DNA of 64,000 nucleotides from Shewanella hanedai (GTDB lineage Bacteria; Pseudomonadota; Gammaproteobacteria; Enterobacterales; Shewanellaceae), in contig NZ_VKGK01000019.1 in NCBI RefSeq assembly GCF_007197645.1, forward strand, positions 1 to 64,000. Direction: 5' to 3'. The position numbers and the translations under genes are program-made. Within the stretch, counting starts at the first letter, position 1, and every line of letters starts with the position of its first letter. The notes below the pieces were generated by a model. The model searched no databases and was not told where the DNA came from. It saw only the letters and a list, made by a program, of their open reading frames with translations. Below, piece after piece: positions 55,347 through 64,000 of this stretch.

Positions 55347-56309
55347 ATGACACCTTTTCGTCCCCTCAACGCTTTACTGTTCATTGGCATTTTCACCGTG
55401 ACGAATGCTGTGGCTGGTACTGAGTCACTTCCCTTAATGCCTGAGAACATTAAACAGCCTTATGCCGACGTTAATGATGAAATCACGCTAGCAAATGCTG
55501 CCCAGTTGACTAAAGTGTTTGCTCAATCTGGTTATGCCTTGAAAACAGTCAGACAAAACCATCATGTCCCTGAGTTGTATGTGATGAATTTGCCAGAGGA
55601 TCTTAATGAGCAAACAGTCGATAATAAGATAAACGATTTTGTACGCCTGTTACTGCCGAATGTCTTAGCGGTAAATGAGCAGATCTTAAAAGTGAGGGCT
55701 AACTTAACCTTGATGGCAGAGAAACCAAGTGCAACCTGGAGTGCGAAGGAGCAAGCTTGGTTACACTCTTTAGCTAGCAATTATGGCCTTAAAAGCAGTG
55801 CTAAAAAAGATGAACCACAGCAAAGTGACGATAAACAATCCGTGAGTATTGAGCTGCTACTTCTTCATATAGATGTGATCCCAACGGGTATGGTGTTAGC
55901 CCAAGGGATAGATGAAAGTGGTTGGGGAACCAGTCATTTTGCAGTCCAAGGTAATGCCCTCTATGGTGAACACTTACCGCAAGGGGGTGGGAAATACCTC
56001 TCAACCCCTGGAGGGCATGTAAAAGTGGCAGCCTTTGATAACCTATATCAGGGAACTGCTGCCTATATTTATAATCTCAATTCCAGTCGTGCCTATCATG
56101 AGCTGTGGCAGTTGCGTCAGACACTGCAGGCTAAAGGCAAATCTGTCACTGGGTATGAGTTAGTTGCAGCGTTAGCCAACTATTCCGTGCGTGGTCAGGC
56201 TTATGTGGATAATCTGCGTAGCTTAATTCAGCATCATCATCTGGACAGTTACGACAAGGCTGAATTGGACTCATCAGGCGGACGTAAACGAATTAAGTTT
56301 GAACATTAA
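55347..56309 (+). CDS. Bax-like periplasmic glucosaminidase
   Basis: The 320-residue protein has a signal peptide (AVAG) and a C-terminal glucosaminidase domain with catalytic Glu in AQGIDESGWGTSHFAVQGNALYG and the later segment AAYIYNLNSSRAYHELW, as in E. coli Bax and FlgJ-type enzymes. The N-terminal half (about 25-165) is specific to this group. It probably cuts peptidoglycan glycan strands. Confidence 0.88.
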   Translation: MTPFRPLNALLFIGIFTVTNAVAGTESLPLMPENIKQPYADVNDEITLANAAQLTKVFAQSGYALKTVRQNHHVPELYVMNLPEDLNEQTVDNKINDFVRLLLPNVLAVNEQILKVRANLTLMAEKPSATWSAKEQAWLHSLASNYGLKSSAKKDEPQQSDDKQSVSIELLLLHIDVIPTGMVLAQGIDESGWGTSHFAVQGNALYGEHLPQGGGKYLSTPGGHVKVAAFDNLYQGTAAYIYNLNSSRAYHELWQLRQTLQAKGKSVTGYELVAALANYSVRGQAYVDNLRSLIQHHHLDSYDKAELDSSGGRKRIKFEH

Positions 56310-56714
56310 TTTATCTAGCCATACTAATAAGAAATGATGACATTTTATTATGGTTGACTGACTGACCTAATAGTTGGTATTTATTTCGTTAAATATAAAT
56401 GAATAATTAACTTAGGCACTTATCGTTATTATCAAAAAATTATGATAAGTGTCCTTATTCTTATTTTGATTAAGCAATTAACCTATTATATCCATCTTGC
56501 TATTTTAACTCACCGTCCCACTTAATATACAAACTTGAAAACTCCCCATAACTCCTTCCGTTTATTCATGATGAGTGGCACTATTTATTATTGCTTGAGC
56601 ATAAAACGCACAGGTAATATGGCTTGATTCGGCCACTTTTAATATTGATAAGTCAGTGGGCTATCAAGAAGGATTAATTACAAGCAAGTCAAAAGTACTT
56701 CATAAGGTAATGTT
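56310..56714. other. A+T-rich intergenic region upstream of amtB
   Basis: About 400 bp without a gene. CACTTATC and GATAAGTG (about 56418-56452) form an inverted repeat that may end the Bax-like transcript, although no clean T run follows. I found no NtrC dyad like those at glnA and ntrB. Confidence 0.4.
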
Positions 56715-57986
56715 ATGGTTATGATTAATACTGGCGATACTGCATTTTTGCTGTTATGCACAGCACTGGTGTTATTAATGACCCCCGGGCTAGCGCTCTT
56801 TTATGGGGGAATGGTAAATGAAAAAAACATGCTAACTATTATGATGCAAAACTTTATTTGCATGGGAGTAATAGCCATTTTATGGGTGTTTGGTGGGTTT
56901 AGCCTAGCATTTGGTAGTGATGTAGGAGGTGTGATTGGTTCTTTGACTGAATTTATGGGGTTCTACCATATTGGCGCAGAGCCGAACGATACATACGCTA
57001 AGAGCGTGCCGTTTATTTTATTTTTTGCCTATCAAATGATGTTTGCCATTATTACTCCTGCATTGATGACCGGCGCTTTTGCCGGACGATTTAAGTTTCC
57101 CGCTTATCTCAAATTCATTATTTTATGGAGCTTACTGGTTTACATTCCTGTGGCGCATTGGGTCTGGGGCAATGGTTTTATGGCATCAATGGGCGTGGTT
57201 GATTTTGCTGGTGGGTTGGTGGTCCATACCACTGCAGGTGTTTCAGCCTTAACCGTTGCTATGTATGTGGGTAAGCGCAGAAGTACGAAAGAGGGTAAGA
57301 GAGAGGAGCCGGCAAATTTACCTCTAGTTGCAGTAGGCGCAGGGCTTTTATGGTTTGGCTGGTTTGGTTTTAATTCAGGCGGTGCTTATGCTGCTAATGA
57401 ACTCGCCGCTTATGCGTTTACCAATACGACATTAGCGGGCTCTACTGCGATGCTGGTCTGGATGTTCTGGGATTGGCGTGAACATGGTAAACCCTCTTTT
57501 TCAGGTGTATTAGTTGGCGCTGTTGCCGGATTAGCCACAATCACTCCCGCTGCGGGTTATGTTGAACCCAGTTCTGCGCTCCTTATTGGTGCTATTGGTG
57601 CTACGGCTTGCTACTTTGCCAAGTACGTGCAACAAAAGCTGGATATTGATGATGCACTGGAAGTATGGCGTGCCCATGGCGTTGGCGGGATCACAGGCTC
57701 ATTACTTATCGGCCTTTTTGCCAGTGACGCGATAGATAAAGTTGATGCTGGGATATCGCAATTTTTTGTGCAGTTGTTTGCGGTGATTTTTATCGTTTTA
57801 TATTCTTGGCTACTGACGAAATGGATCCTTAAGCTTGTTGATGCTAACGGAGGGTTAAAGATATCTGATGATGAGCAAGATCAAGGTCTTGATTTTGCTG
57901 AGTTTGGTGAGGAAGCCTACCATCATGAAGATAACGCCAAAGATCAAGTTATGGATGATGAAAGCAAAAGCGATAAAGCAGATTAA
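56715..57986 (+). CDS. amtB: Ammonium transporter AmtB/Amt
   Basis: A 423-residue channel with 11 helices. The twin-His pair is in VVHTTAGVSAL and WRAHGVGGITGSLL, the Phe gate near AYQMMFAI and the substrate Trp in HWVWGNGF. The C-terminal tail (LKISDDEQDQGLDFAEFGEEAYH) keeps the PII-interaction segment and then adds an acidic extension. There is no signal peptide, unlike E. coli AmtB, and no glnK gene beside it. Confidence 0.95.
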   Translation: MVMINTGDTAFLLLCTALVLLMTPGLALFYGGMVNEKNMLTIMMQNFICMGVIAILWVFGGFSLAFGSDVGGVIGSLTEFMGFYHIGAEPNDTYAKSVPFILFFAYQMMFAIITPALMTGAFAGRFKFPAYLKFIILWSLLVYIPVAHWVWGNGFMASMGVVDFAGGLVVHTTAGVSALTVAMYVGKRRSTKEGKREEPANLPLVAVGAGLLWFGWFGFNSGGAYAANELAAYAFTNTTLAGSTAMLVWMFWDWREHGKPSFSGVLVGAVAGLATITPAAGYVEPSSALLIGAIGATACYFAKYVQQKLDIDDALEVWRAHGVGGITGSLLIGLFASDAIDKVDAGISQFFVQLFAVIFIVLYSWLLTKWILKLVDANGGLKISDDEQDQGLDFAEFGEEAYHHEDNAKDQVMDDESKSDKAD

Positions 57987-58005
57987 GTGTGTGAGTCGGC
58001 CTAAG

Positions 58006-58029
58006 AAAAAACCGCTCAATGAGCGGTTT
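58006..58029 (-). terminator. Terminator between amtB and the sulfatase gene
   Basis: AAACCGCTC / GAGCGGTTT with a 3-base loop. On the minus strand it ends in T6, so it mainly serves the sulfatase gene; plus-strand use by amtB is possible. Confidence 0.82.
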
Positions 58030-58067
58030 ATAATTTGTTAATTCCAAACATTATCACTGTACGACGA

Positions 58068-60161
58068 CTATTTATCGTGGCCGTGGTGACGATTATTGTG
58101 AGCAGGCTTTTGTACATTCTGCATAAAAGTCGCCCGGTTAGCTTCGATCACCTTGTCTGAAGGGAGTGGTACAATTTCAAATGCAGGATCAAACTCTGTG
58201 GTTACTTTGGCTAAAATCTCTAAGAAAGAAGCATCCCCTTTAATGGTAGCGGCCTTACTGTCTAGCAATGCTTTCATCGATGTTTGCTTAAGGTTTAACT
58301 TCACGATATCAGATTGATTAATATAGAAGGTTGCTGTTGCTCCAGGCTTTTCTGCCTCAATTTGCGCGCTACTTAAGTTACCGTTGGCCAATTCAACTAC
58401 ATAGATCTCTTTAGTGTCTAAGAGTACTAAATTAACTTCGAATTGATAGTTTTGCGCCTTTATTGAGTCCACTTGAATTGCAATAAAATCAAGTAATGAG
58501 CCGATAGGCATTTCAGCAATCACATCGGCAGACGCTGATTTGATGGCACCAGCTTGACGGCCAATACGCAATTCTTGAGCGCCAGATAAATAAATGTTTC
58601 TCCACCCCGCACCTTCTGATTGATAACCTAGCTGCTCATAGGTATCAGCGAGTAGATTACGAGCATCATTATTACTTGGATTATTGACGACCACTTTGTT
58701 CAGCGCTGTGGCAACAAAGTGATATTCACCTTTTGCAAAATCAGCATTAGCACGCTTTAATATCGCTTTATCACCTCCCATGTATTCGACAAATTTAGCG
58801 GCTTCGGCTTTAGTTGGTAGCGGATTAAGATTGGCTGGGTTCATGTCGAAAAACCCTAAATACATGTTATAAACAGCTCGAGCATTATGGGAATAAGTGC
58901 CGTGGTAACCATTGGTATGCCACGCATCTTTTATGGATTTAGGCAGCGCTTTTTCAATCTCCCAACCAATATCTTGTATAACAACACCATTGTTGGCTAA
59001 ACGCAGTGACTGATTATGGACAAATCCATAGTTATCACGCTGTAGTTTAAGGAAATCATTGATGTTATCGTTTTTCCACACAGGTGAACTATGGGCGCCA
59101 AAGAGAAATTCAGCTTCACCACCCCACTGCTGAATCATGTTGTTGATCTCTTTTGACCACTTAAGTGCATTTCGTACTTTGGCACCACGCAATGTATACA
59201 CATTGTGCATGCCTTTGTAGGTGACTTCTGCTGACCATATCGTCTTCATACTGGGAATATAGGCCACGGCTTCTGATACCGCTTCAGTACCTGACGCATC
59301 CATAAATATGACTTCTAACCCATCAATGATTACTGTTTCAAACTTACTGTCATGGTTGGTTTCATGGTGTGGTAACACATAGGTTATCTCTCCTTTGGCA
59401 ATACCATTGGATAGCGCTGCATCGACGATAGTGGTTTCAGATGGCACCATGGTTGCCCCATATTGATATGAGGTTCGACGTGACATCGCATTACCAGCGA
59501 GTACGTTTTCATCAACCATCTCTTTCGTTATATTTGCTGAGCCATAAACCTTCACATCAGGGAACAGCTCCTGAACACCTCGAGAGCCACCAAAGTGATC
59601 GGCATGGGAGTGCGAATAGACCATTGCCACTACTGGGTCGTTGTTGCCAAAAGGTAGGTTCTTCAAGGCAAATTCAAGTGATGCTTTAGCAGCCTCTTTT
59701 GTTGTCAGTGGATCAAATACTATCCAACCATTGTCGGTGCGTACTAAGCTCATGTTGGCTAAGTCAGTACCGCGAATTTGGAAAATATTCTCATTCACTT
59801 GATACAAGCCATAAGCTTCATTGTTCATTTGTGCTTGACGATAAAGTGACGGGTTAATGGTATCTGGCGTCTCTTCACCGATGAATTCGAAGGCATCAGC
59901 TAAGAGTGCGGATGTTTTGCTATCGAGAGGCGCAATAAGGTTTGCTCGCCCTTCTTGGAAGGAGGTGGTGTCTTTGAAATTAAGGTCTTTAGCAAATGCT
60001 TTGTTGTACGCTTTAGTCGCTTCGCTGGCAGGCTTACCTTGATACATAAATGAGGTAGTTAATGCGTGTTCATCTTGACCTGCACCATGGTCATTAGTAC
60101 CTGCAATAGAGCCAAAAGAAAGAGCCGGAAGGATAATAGACGCGAGTAGAGACTTTTTCAT
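58068..60161 (-). CDS. Secreted alkyl/aryl sulfatase, metallo-beta-lactamase type (SdsA-like)
   Basis: The enzyme of about 697 residues has a signal peptide (SIAG), a metallo-beta-lactamase domain with the di-zinc motif YSHSHADHFGG, further ligands in FLFGAHSSPVW, a helical dimerisation domain and a C-terminal SCP2-like domain (about 570-690) that binds the alkyl chain. SdsA1 of Pseudomonas hydrolyses SDS-type sulfate esters. A His-rich end (NNRHHGHDK) is unusual. The ATG at 60161 is preferred to a TTG three codons upstream. Confidence 0.93.
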   Translation of the reverse strand: MKKSLLASIILPALSFGSIAGTNDHGAGQDEHALTTSFMYQGKPASEATKAYNKAFAKDLNFKDTTSFQEGRANLIAPLDSKTSALLADAFEFIGEETPDTINPSLYRQAQMNNEAYGLYQVNENIFQIRGTDLANMSLVRTDNGWIVFDPLTTKEAAKASLEFALKNLPFGNNDPVVAMVYSHSHADHFGGSRGVQELFPDVKVYGSANITKEMVDENVLAGNAMSRRTSYQYGATMVPSETTIVDAALSNGIAKGEITYVLPHHETNHDSKFETVIIDGLEVIFMDASGTEAVSEAVAYIPSMKTIWSAEVTYKGMHNVYTLRGAKVRNALKWSKEINNMIQQWGGEAEFLFGAHSSPVWKNDNINDFLKLQRDNYGFVHNQSLRLANNGVVIQDIGWEIEKALPKSIKDAWHTNGYHGTYSHNARAVYNMYLGFFDMNPANLNPLPTKAEAAKFVEYMGGDKAILKRANADFAKGEYHFVATALNKVVVNNPSNNDARNLLADTYEQLGYQSEGAGWRNIYLSGAQELRIGRQAGAIKSASADVIAEMPIGSLLDFIAIQVDSIKAQNYQFEVNLVLLDTKEIYVVELANGNLSSAQIEAEKPGATATFYINQSDIVKLNLKQTSMKALLDSKAATIKGDASFLEILAKVTTEFDPAFEIVPLPSDKVIEANRATFMQNVQKPAHNNRHHGHDK

Positions 60162-60501
60162 GCTTTGCAACCTAAATTAGAGTTCAATGAAACGATACTC
60201 ACTTGTCTTTATTTAATGACACGTGAAATGTGATTGATAACAAGCAGGTTACGACCGTGATACTGGAAAGTAACAATTATCAGCTGCTAAGTTATACTAA
60301 CTAATCAATTCAGGTGTCAATAAATATAGATAAAATTGTTTTAAAACATTGGGTTGAGTTGTTTTTGTTACTTGTACAGGTATGTTTACCTATCAATAAC
60401 CTTAGTGTTAGCATAATTAGCTGCCACTAATACTGAACAAGCCTTTTTACCCTAATTGGGGTCAATAGACTCCCTTTGAAATCCCTTCAGAGGTCATCGA
60501 A
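60162..60501. other. Intergenic region upstream of the sulfatase gene
   Basis: About 340 A+T-rich bases that should contain the sulfatase promoter. I see no repeat or RNA that I can support. Confidence 0.35.
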
Positions 60502-60597
60502 GTGAAAAAGTTAGATGTTTACAATTTCAATCAACCTTTCGAATATTGGAACGAACTAGCACATTCCAAGGGTAATTGGAGGCAATGGGTTTTGTAA
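60502..60597 (+). CDS. Possible 31-residue small protein
   Basis: GTG start with AGAGG 8 bases upstream. The product begins MKKLDVYNFNQPFEYWNELA and ends GNWRQWVL; its composition is protein-like, rich in aromatic residues. It could be a real small protein or the remnant of a longer gene. Only the ribosome binding site and composition support it. Confidence 0.3.
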   Translation: MKKLDVYNFNQPFEYWNELAHSKGNWRQWVL

Positions 60598-60617
60598 CTG
60601 ATGAAGTTTAATCACAC

Positions 60618-61277
60618 TTAAAGCTGAACACCTGCTTCATCTTCAACAACTATCTCAGTTTCCTCAAGTGCTGCTGCGATCCAGCGTTGCATTTCAGGGC
60701 TTTCAGTCACGTATTTCATGTAGCGGCGCGAGTTGTCGGATACTGCAATGCCGTATGATTGAAAGCGCATCACAACGGGTGCAAACATCATGTCGCTGAT
60801 GGACCAAGTGTCGAATAACCAGCTGCCAGAGTTGTCGGTGTCGAATGTGTCCATTTGGCTTGACCAAATATCATCGACGCGTTGAATATCCTTTTTGGCG
60901 GCATCGCTGAGCTGGATACAGCGGGTGGCGCGGACATTCATCGGCAGTTCATCACGCAGTGCGTTAAAGCCTGAATGCATCTCGCAGGCGATGGAGCGTG
61001 CTTTGGCTTTTTGGCTTGGATTCTTAGGCCAAGCAGTGCCAGACATATACGTTTCATTGATGTATTCGCAGATTGCTAACGAATCCCATACTCTGATGTC
61101 TCCGTCGACCAAGGCTGGTACTTTTAAGTTAGGTGATATGCCTTCTAGCTGGCGATAAAAGTCTGGAGTGAAGAGCTTTAGTTTTACTTCATTGAAGGGG
61201 ATGCCTGATTTTTCAAGCATTAACCAAGCCCTCAATGACCAGCTAGAGTAATTCTTATTTCCGATATAAAGTTCCAT
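60618..61277 (-). CDS. Glutathione S-transferase family protein
   Basis: A 219-residue cytosolic GST. The thioredoxin-like N-terminal domain (LYIGNKNYSSWSLRAWLMLEKSG, with the catalytic Ser/Tyr region, SPNLKVPALVDGDIRVWDSLAICEYI) and an all-helical C-terminal domain are typical. GGGAGA precedes the ATG. The divergent LysR gene about 135 bp away probably controls it. Confidence 0.92.
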   Translation of the reverse strand: MELYIGNKNYSSWSLRAWLMLEKSGIPFNEVKLKLFTPDFYRQLEGISPNLKVPALVDGDIRVWDSLAICEYINETYMSGTAWPKNPSQKAKARSIACEMHSGFNALRDELPMNVRATRCIQLSDAAKKDIQRVDDIWSSQMDTFDTDNSGSWLFDTWSISDMMFAPVVMRFQSYGIAVSDNSRRYMKYVTESPEMQRWIAAALEETEIVVEDEAGVQL

Positions 61278-61411
61278 TCTATCTCCCTAATCTTGTACTT
61301 AGTGTTGTGACTGTTTCGCTACTATATGAGCTTGCACTTATGTTGACTAACGAATAGATTTGATGTCATCTATCAATAATTCGAATGGGTTAACTTACCA
61401 GTGAGGGAACG

Positions 61412-62266
61412 ATGGATATTGATGCACTAAGGAGTTTTATCGCTTTTGTGGAGACGGGCAGTTTTACCCGAGCAGCAAAACAAACCCATAAAACTCAATC
61501 TGCAGTGAGTATGCAGATGAAGCGGCTGGAAGAGGAGTTGGGTAAGGGCTTGTTTGAGAAGGAGGGAAGAAATTTAATCCTCTCAGTTCAAGGGCGACGT
61601 CTGGCTCTATATGCTAAGCCGATATTGCAGTTACATGATCAAACCGTGGCAGCGTTGAAGTCACCGGATATTAGGCCGCGTTTGCACCTTGGTTGCCCCG
61701 ATGACTACGCCGACTCTATTTTGCCGTCCATTGTTAAGTTGCTGCATGGCTATTTACCTAAGCTAGATCTACAAGTGACTTGCGCCTCCAGTTACCTTAT
61801 TCGAGTCATGCTCGATAGTGGGGAACTCAATGCTGCTATCGTGACGCGCTTACCGGACTCCGATGAAGGTTATCTATTGACGACCGATGTGGGTGTGTGG
61901 ATTGGCAGTGAAAAGTTTGAACTTACGGTGCAAGATCCGCTGCCTATCATCCTGTTCCAAAAAGATTGTAAGTTCCACTTAGCCGCCATAGATGGCTTGA
62001 TGAAACAGGGAAGGGGGTACCGTTTGATGGCTTCGAGTAGCAGTGCAACGGCAATTAAGGGCATGGTGAAGCAAGGGATCGGACTTGGAGTGATGGCAAA
62101 ATTGAGTGCGGGTAGTGATAGCTTAATTATAGAGTCTGAACGGCTACCACCTTTGCCCAGTATTGGTATTGCGTTGGTGATATCCTCTCGTGCCCATTCG
62201 CCGTTCTCTGCTGAATTAGCTCAACAAGTGGTGCAGGGGTTTTCAGAGATGAAAATTGATCGGTAA
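61412..62266 (+). CDS. LysR-family transcriptional regulator
   Basis: A 284-residue regulator with DALRSFIAFVETGSFTRAAKQTHKTQSAVSMQMKRLEEELG as DNA-binding domain and an effector domain from about 90. GAGGGA precedes the ATG. It is divergent from the GST gene, its likely target; direct regulation is inferred from layout only. Confidence 0.92.
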   Translation: MDIDALRSFIAFVETGSFTRAAKQTHKTQSAVSMQMKRLEEELGKGLFEKEGRNLILSVQGRRLALYAKPILQLHDQTVAALKSPDIRPRLHLGCPDDYADSILPSIVKLLHGYLPKLDLQVTCASSYLIRVMLDSGELNAAIVTRLPDSDEGYLLTTDVGVWIGSEKFELTVQDPLPIILFQKDCKFHLAAIDGLMKQGRGYRLMASSSSATAIKGMVKQGIGLGVMAKLSAGSDSLIIESERLPPLPSIGIALVISSRAHSPFSAELAQQVVQGFSEMKIDR

Positions 62267-62274
62267 AGCAGGGA

Positions 62275-62308
62275 CCTAGGCGCTAGAAAGCTAGTACTAG
62301 CACCTAGG
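62275..62308. terminator. Convergent hairpin between lysR and the thioredoxin fusion gene
   Basis: CCTAGGCGCTAG / CTAGCACCTAGG pair over 12 bases with one mismatch. No T run follows, so termination is only possible. Confidence 0.5.
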
Positions 62309-62330
62309 TTATTGAATCTATCAACATCTA

Positions 62331-63857
62331 TTAGGGTTTAGTTTTATAGTCAAACCTCATGGGTAACCCTTTTCTCATCACCAATAGGGTGATCTCCTCT
62401 TGAGCCAGTGCATCCCAAAGCGGATTCGCGCCTTCGTGTACCCACTGATTATTTGCCTGTAACACCACATCACCGGATTGAAGTCCTAAGGTTTTGTAAA
62501 ACTCACTTCTATCGATTTCGGTGAGTTTTAGCAGATGTACCCCTTCAATTTGATGTTCAGTAGCATGAAAATGTTGCGCCAGTTTCTCTTTGTTTTGCAG
62601 ATGTTGTGATAGCCAGTGCTTGGATAGCTGCATTTTAGCTGTGGTGGGCAACTGCTTAAATCTTTCGGCTTGGGCGCTGGAGTCTGCTCCACGGTGTGGA
62701 TGGTTTGACTTGTTTTCGGTACTTGGCGATCTCATCGAATCTGTTGATGCGACCCGCTGATTTTGAGTTTGTTTGAGTAATAAAAACTCCATCTGCCCGT
62801 TATTGTTCAACAGTACTCGCTCAGGCTCAATGGTCGCTAATGTCACCTGTTTAGCAATCGTGTCGCCATGCTTATACTCAGTGACCGCTTGGGTATTAAG
62901 GTCTTTAAGGTGTGCGTTTGAATCTTGTTTAGGTTGATTTATTGAGGTTGAAATTAACCCCAAAGGTAAGCTTGAAGGAATGGGCAGGCCTAAACGGATC
63001 AACTCTTGATTGATATAGTAACCATAGCCGTCGGCGGTATTCGCCCCTTTGGTATAGAGGCCGTTGACGAATAATACTGGCACGTTGCCAAGTCCTAGGC
63101 GCTGAGCAAGTTCACGATCTGCGTCTAGTTTGTCCTGATATTGGTTGAGATCGATGCAATGGGTAAAACTGCTTTTATCTAAGCCCAGCTGATTGGCAAT
63201 GATAAGGTATCGTTCTCTATTTAGCTGATTGATATTGCTATATAACGCTGCTTGATAGGCCCACTGACTATCGGATTCCATGGCACAAAGGTTGGCATTA
63301 GCCGCGGCTTGTCCGTAGCGGTGGAAGGTTTGCGGAAGATCGTAAAAAACCAGATTGACGAGCTGACCATAGCGGGCTTCTAGCTCCCTGAGTTCTGGTT
63401 GAAGTCGTGCGCAGTGGGAGGATTGATAACTGCAAAATAGCGACAGTTTTATCTCTGCATCTGGGCTGCCTTTGATGGCTTTATCTGTCTGGGGTAGGTG
63501 AACTCTTGGCGCCGAAGGAGGCGTCAGAAGTATTTCAATGTCTGAGGGAGCTGAGACGTCTGTATCTGAGAGCCGTAGCTCTATTTTTGTGGTTAGAGTG
63601 GCGTCAAGGGCTGCTTTTCTCAGCTGGTATTTATGCCACTCGAGATCAAACAGTTTGAGTTGAATTTTGGCATCTATTTCAGTCATCGAAATCAACTCAT
63701 TATCGAGTTTGGCAACGATATTAAGACCTTGGTTTTTTGAGCCTAACTCTGTGTGTACTGCAGTGGGTTTGTCATTGAGTTTAGCTTGCTCCGGATCGCT
63801 GCATCCAATCAAAAACAAGGGCAGTAAAAATCTGAGAGAGAAAAGGCCTATCTGCAT
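62331..63857 (-). CDS. Lipoprotein with DsbA/thioredoxin-like domain fused to GspC-like HR and PDZ domains
   Basis: The protein of about 508 residues starts at MQIGLFSLRFLLP with lipobox LIGC; the longer frame runs into a palindromic repeat and is not used. A DsbA-like thioredoxin domain (about 115-285; LSLFCSYQSSHCARLQPE, NVPVLFVNGLY) has SSHC where CPxC is expected. The C-terminal part resembles GspC: an HR-like strand (ATIEPERVLLNNNGQMEFLLLK) and a PDZ-like domain (KTLGLQSGDVVLQANNQWV, LWDALAQEEITLLVMRKG). I infer a periplasmic scaffold or chaperone, possibly tied to type II secretion; no gsp genes are in the window. Confidence 0.7.
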   Translation of the reverse strand: MQIGLFSLRFLLPLFLIGCSDPEQAKLNDKPTAVHTELGSKNQGLNIVAKLDNELISMTEIDAKIQLKLFDLEWHKYQLRKAALDATLTTKIELRLSDTDVSAPSDIEILLTPPSAPRVHLPQTDKAIKGSPDAEIKLSLFCSYQSSHCARLQPELRELEARYGQLVNLVFYDLPQTFHRYGQAAANANLCAMESDSQWAYQAALYSNINQLNRERYLIIANQLGLDKSSFTHCIDLNQYQDKLDADRELAQRLGLGNVPVLFVNGLYTKGANTADGYGYYINQELIRLGLPIPSSLPLGLISTSINQPKQDSNAHLKDLNTQAVTEYKHGDTIAKQVTLATIEPERVLLNNNGQMEFLLLKQTQNQRVASTDSMRSPSTENKSNHPHRGADSSAQAERFKQLPTTAKMQLSKHWLSQHLQNKEKLAQHFHATEHQIEGVHLLKLTEIDRSEFYKTLGLQSGDVVLQANNQWVHEGANPLWDALAQEEITLLVMRKGLPMRFDYKTKP

Positions 63858-63894
63858 GATGTTGAACCTAGTTAATCGTGAGATATCAGATAAA

Positions 63895-63922
63895 GCCATG
63901 GGCGCACACGTGCGTCCATGGC
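63895..63922. repeat. 28 bp imperfect palindrome
   Basis: Arms GCCATGGGCGCAC and GTGCGTCCATGGC differ at one position and have a 2-base centre. It lies about 40 bases upstream of the thioredoxin-fusion start and looks like a small dispersed palindromic repeat. Confidence 0.7.
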
Positions 63923-64000
63923 GTACATGCACTGCTTATTGTGGTTTATCTGTATTCGAGTTCCACATCAGTTCAGAGATTAAGCTCTGGGTTGCCACAT

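Noticed and set aside
56570..56600. Sigma-54-like sequence TGGCAC...TTGC upstream of amtB
   Set aside because: The spacer is 9 bases instead of 5, so the two elements are out of phase.

Overview
The window looks like chromosomal DNA of a marine Shewanella (Gammaproteobacteria). Reasons: an NtrB/NtrC/GlnA set with sigma-54 control, the srkA-dsbA pair, zapB, ytfK, a TypA with a gammaproteobacterial start, a periplasmic tetraheme cytochrome paired with a Tat-exported flavoprotein, and four copies of a 240-270 bp terminal-inverted-repeat element of the kind that litters Shewanella genomes. The species cannot be fixed from sequence alone; the acrylate-reductase-like gene pair recalls the S. woodyi group.

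Layout. 0.3-3.5 kb: ntrC, ntrB and a DUF4124 protein, with NtrC boxes in front of ntrB. 3.7-6.5 kb: an electrophile-defence operon (NemR-type TetR, YqhD-type aldehyde reductase, DJ-1/PfpI protein) with a palindromic operator. 6.5-12.1 kb: a lipoprotein, a dicarboxylate/amino-acid symporter, and a substrate-binding lipoprotein coupled to a hybrid histidine kinase without any ABC transporter. 12.2-15.9 kb: glnA (sigma-54 promoter plus three NtrC boxes) divergent from typA. 16-26 kb: pdxY, M28 peptidase, FolM-like reductase, Omp85-family protein, ThrE exporter, MAPEG protein, YgiQ radical SAM. 26-34.5 kb: DUF1232 protein, NTF2/isochorismatase fusion with divergent LysR, several secreted proteins and lipoproteins, SYLF protein, S9 peptidase, a headless AraC-type membrane protein. 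35-42.5 kb: ygbA family, a PE-repeat membrane-anchored protein, DUF3630-srkA, dsbA, a candidate sRNA, ytfK, zapB, NhaC antiporter, a beta-barrel protein. 42.8-46.8 kb: the most interesting region. 46.9-64 kb: ilvE, a GGDEF-EAL protein, tandem acyltransferases, comM, a Bax-like glucosaminidase, amtB, an alkyl sulfatase, GST with divergent LysR, and a thioredoxin-GspC-like fusion.

The 42.8-46.8 kb region holds a secreted cupin whose metal/Tyr residues match the spacing of cupin DMSP lyases, a tetraheme cytochrome c and a Tat-exported flavoprotein resembling acrylate reductase ArdAB, and a divergent TetR regulator. The cupin promoter and the flavoprotein promoter share about 60 bp of similarity, including a CRP/FNR-like site and a 20 bp palindrome at identical spacing. 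I infer one co-regulated periplasmic module: release of acrylate from DMSP or a similar compound, then acrylate used as an anaerobic electron acceptor.

Other points worth attention are the short RNA candidate with a palindromic operator downstream of dsbA, compensatory base changes in the repeat-element hairpin, and several unusual domain fusions.
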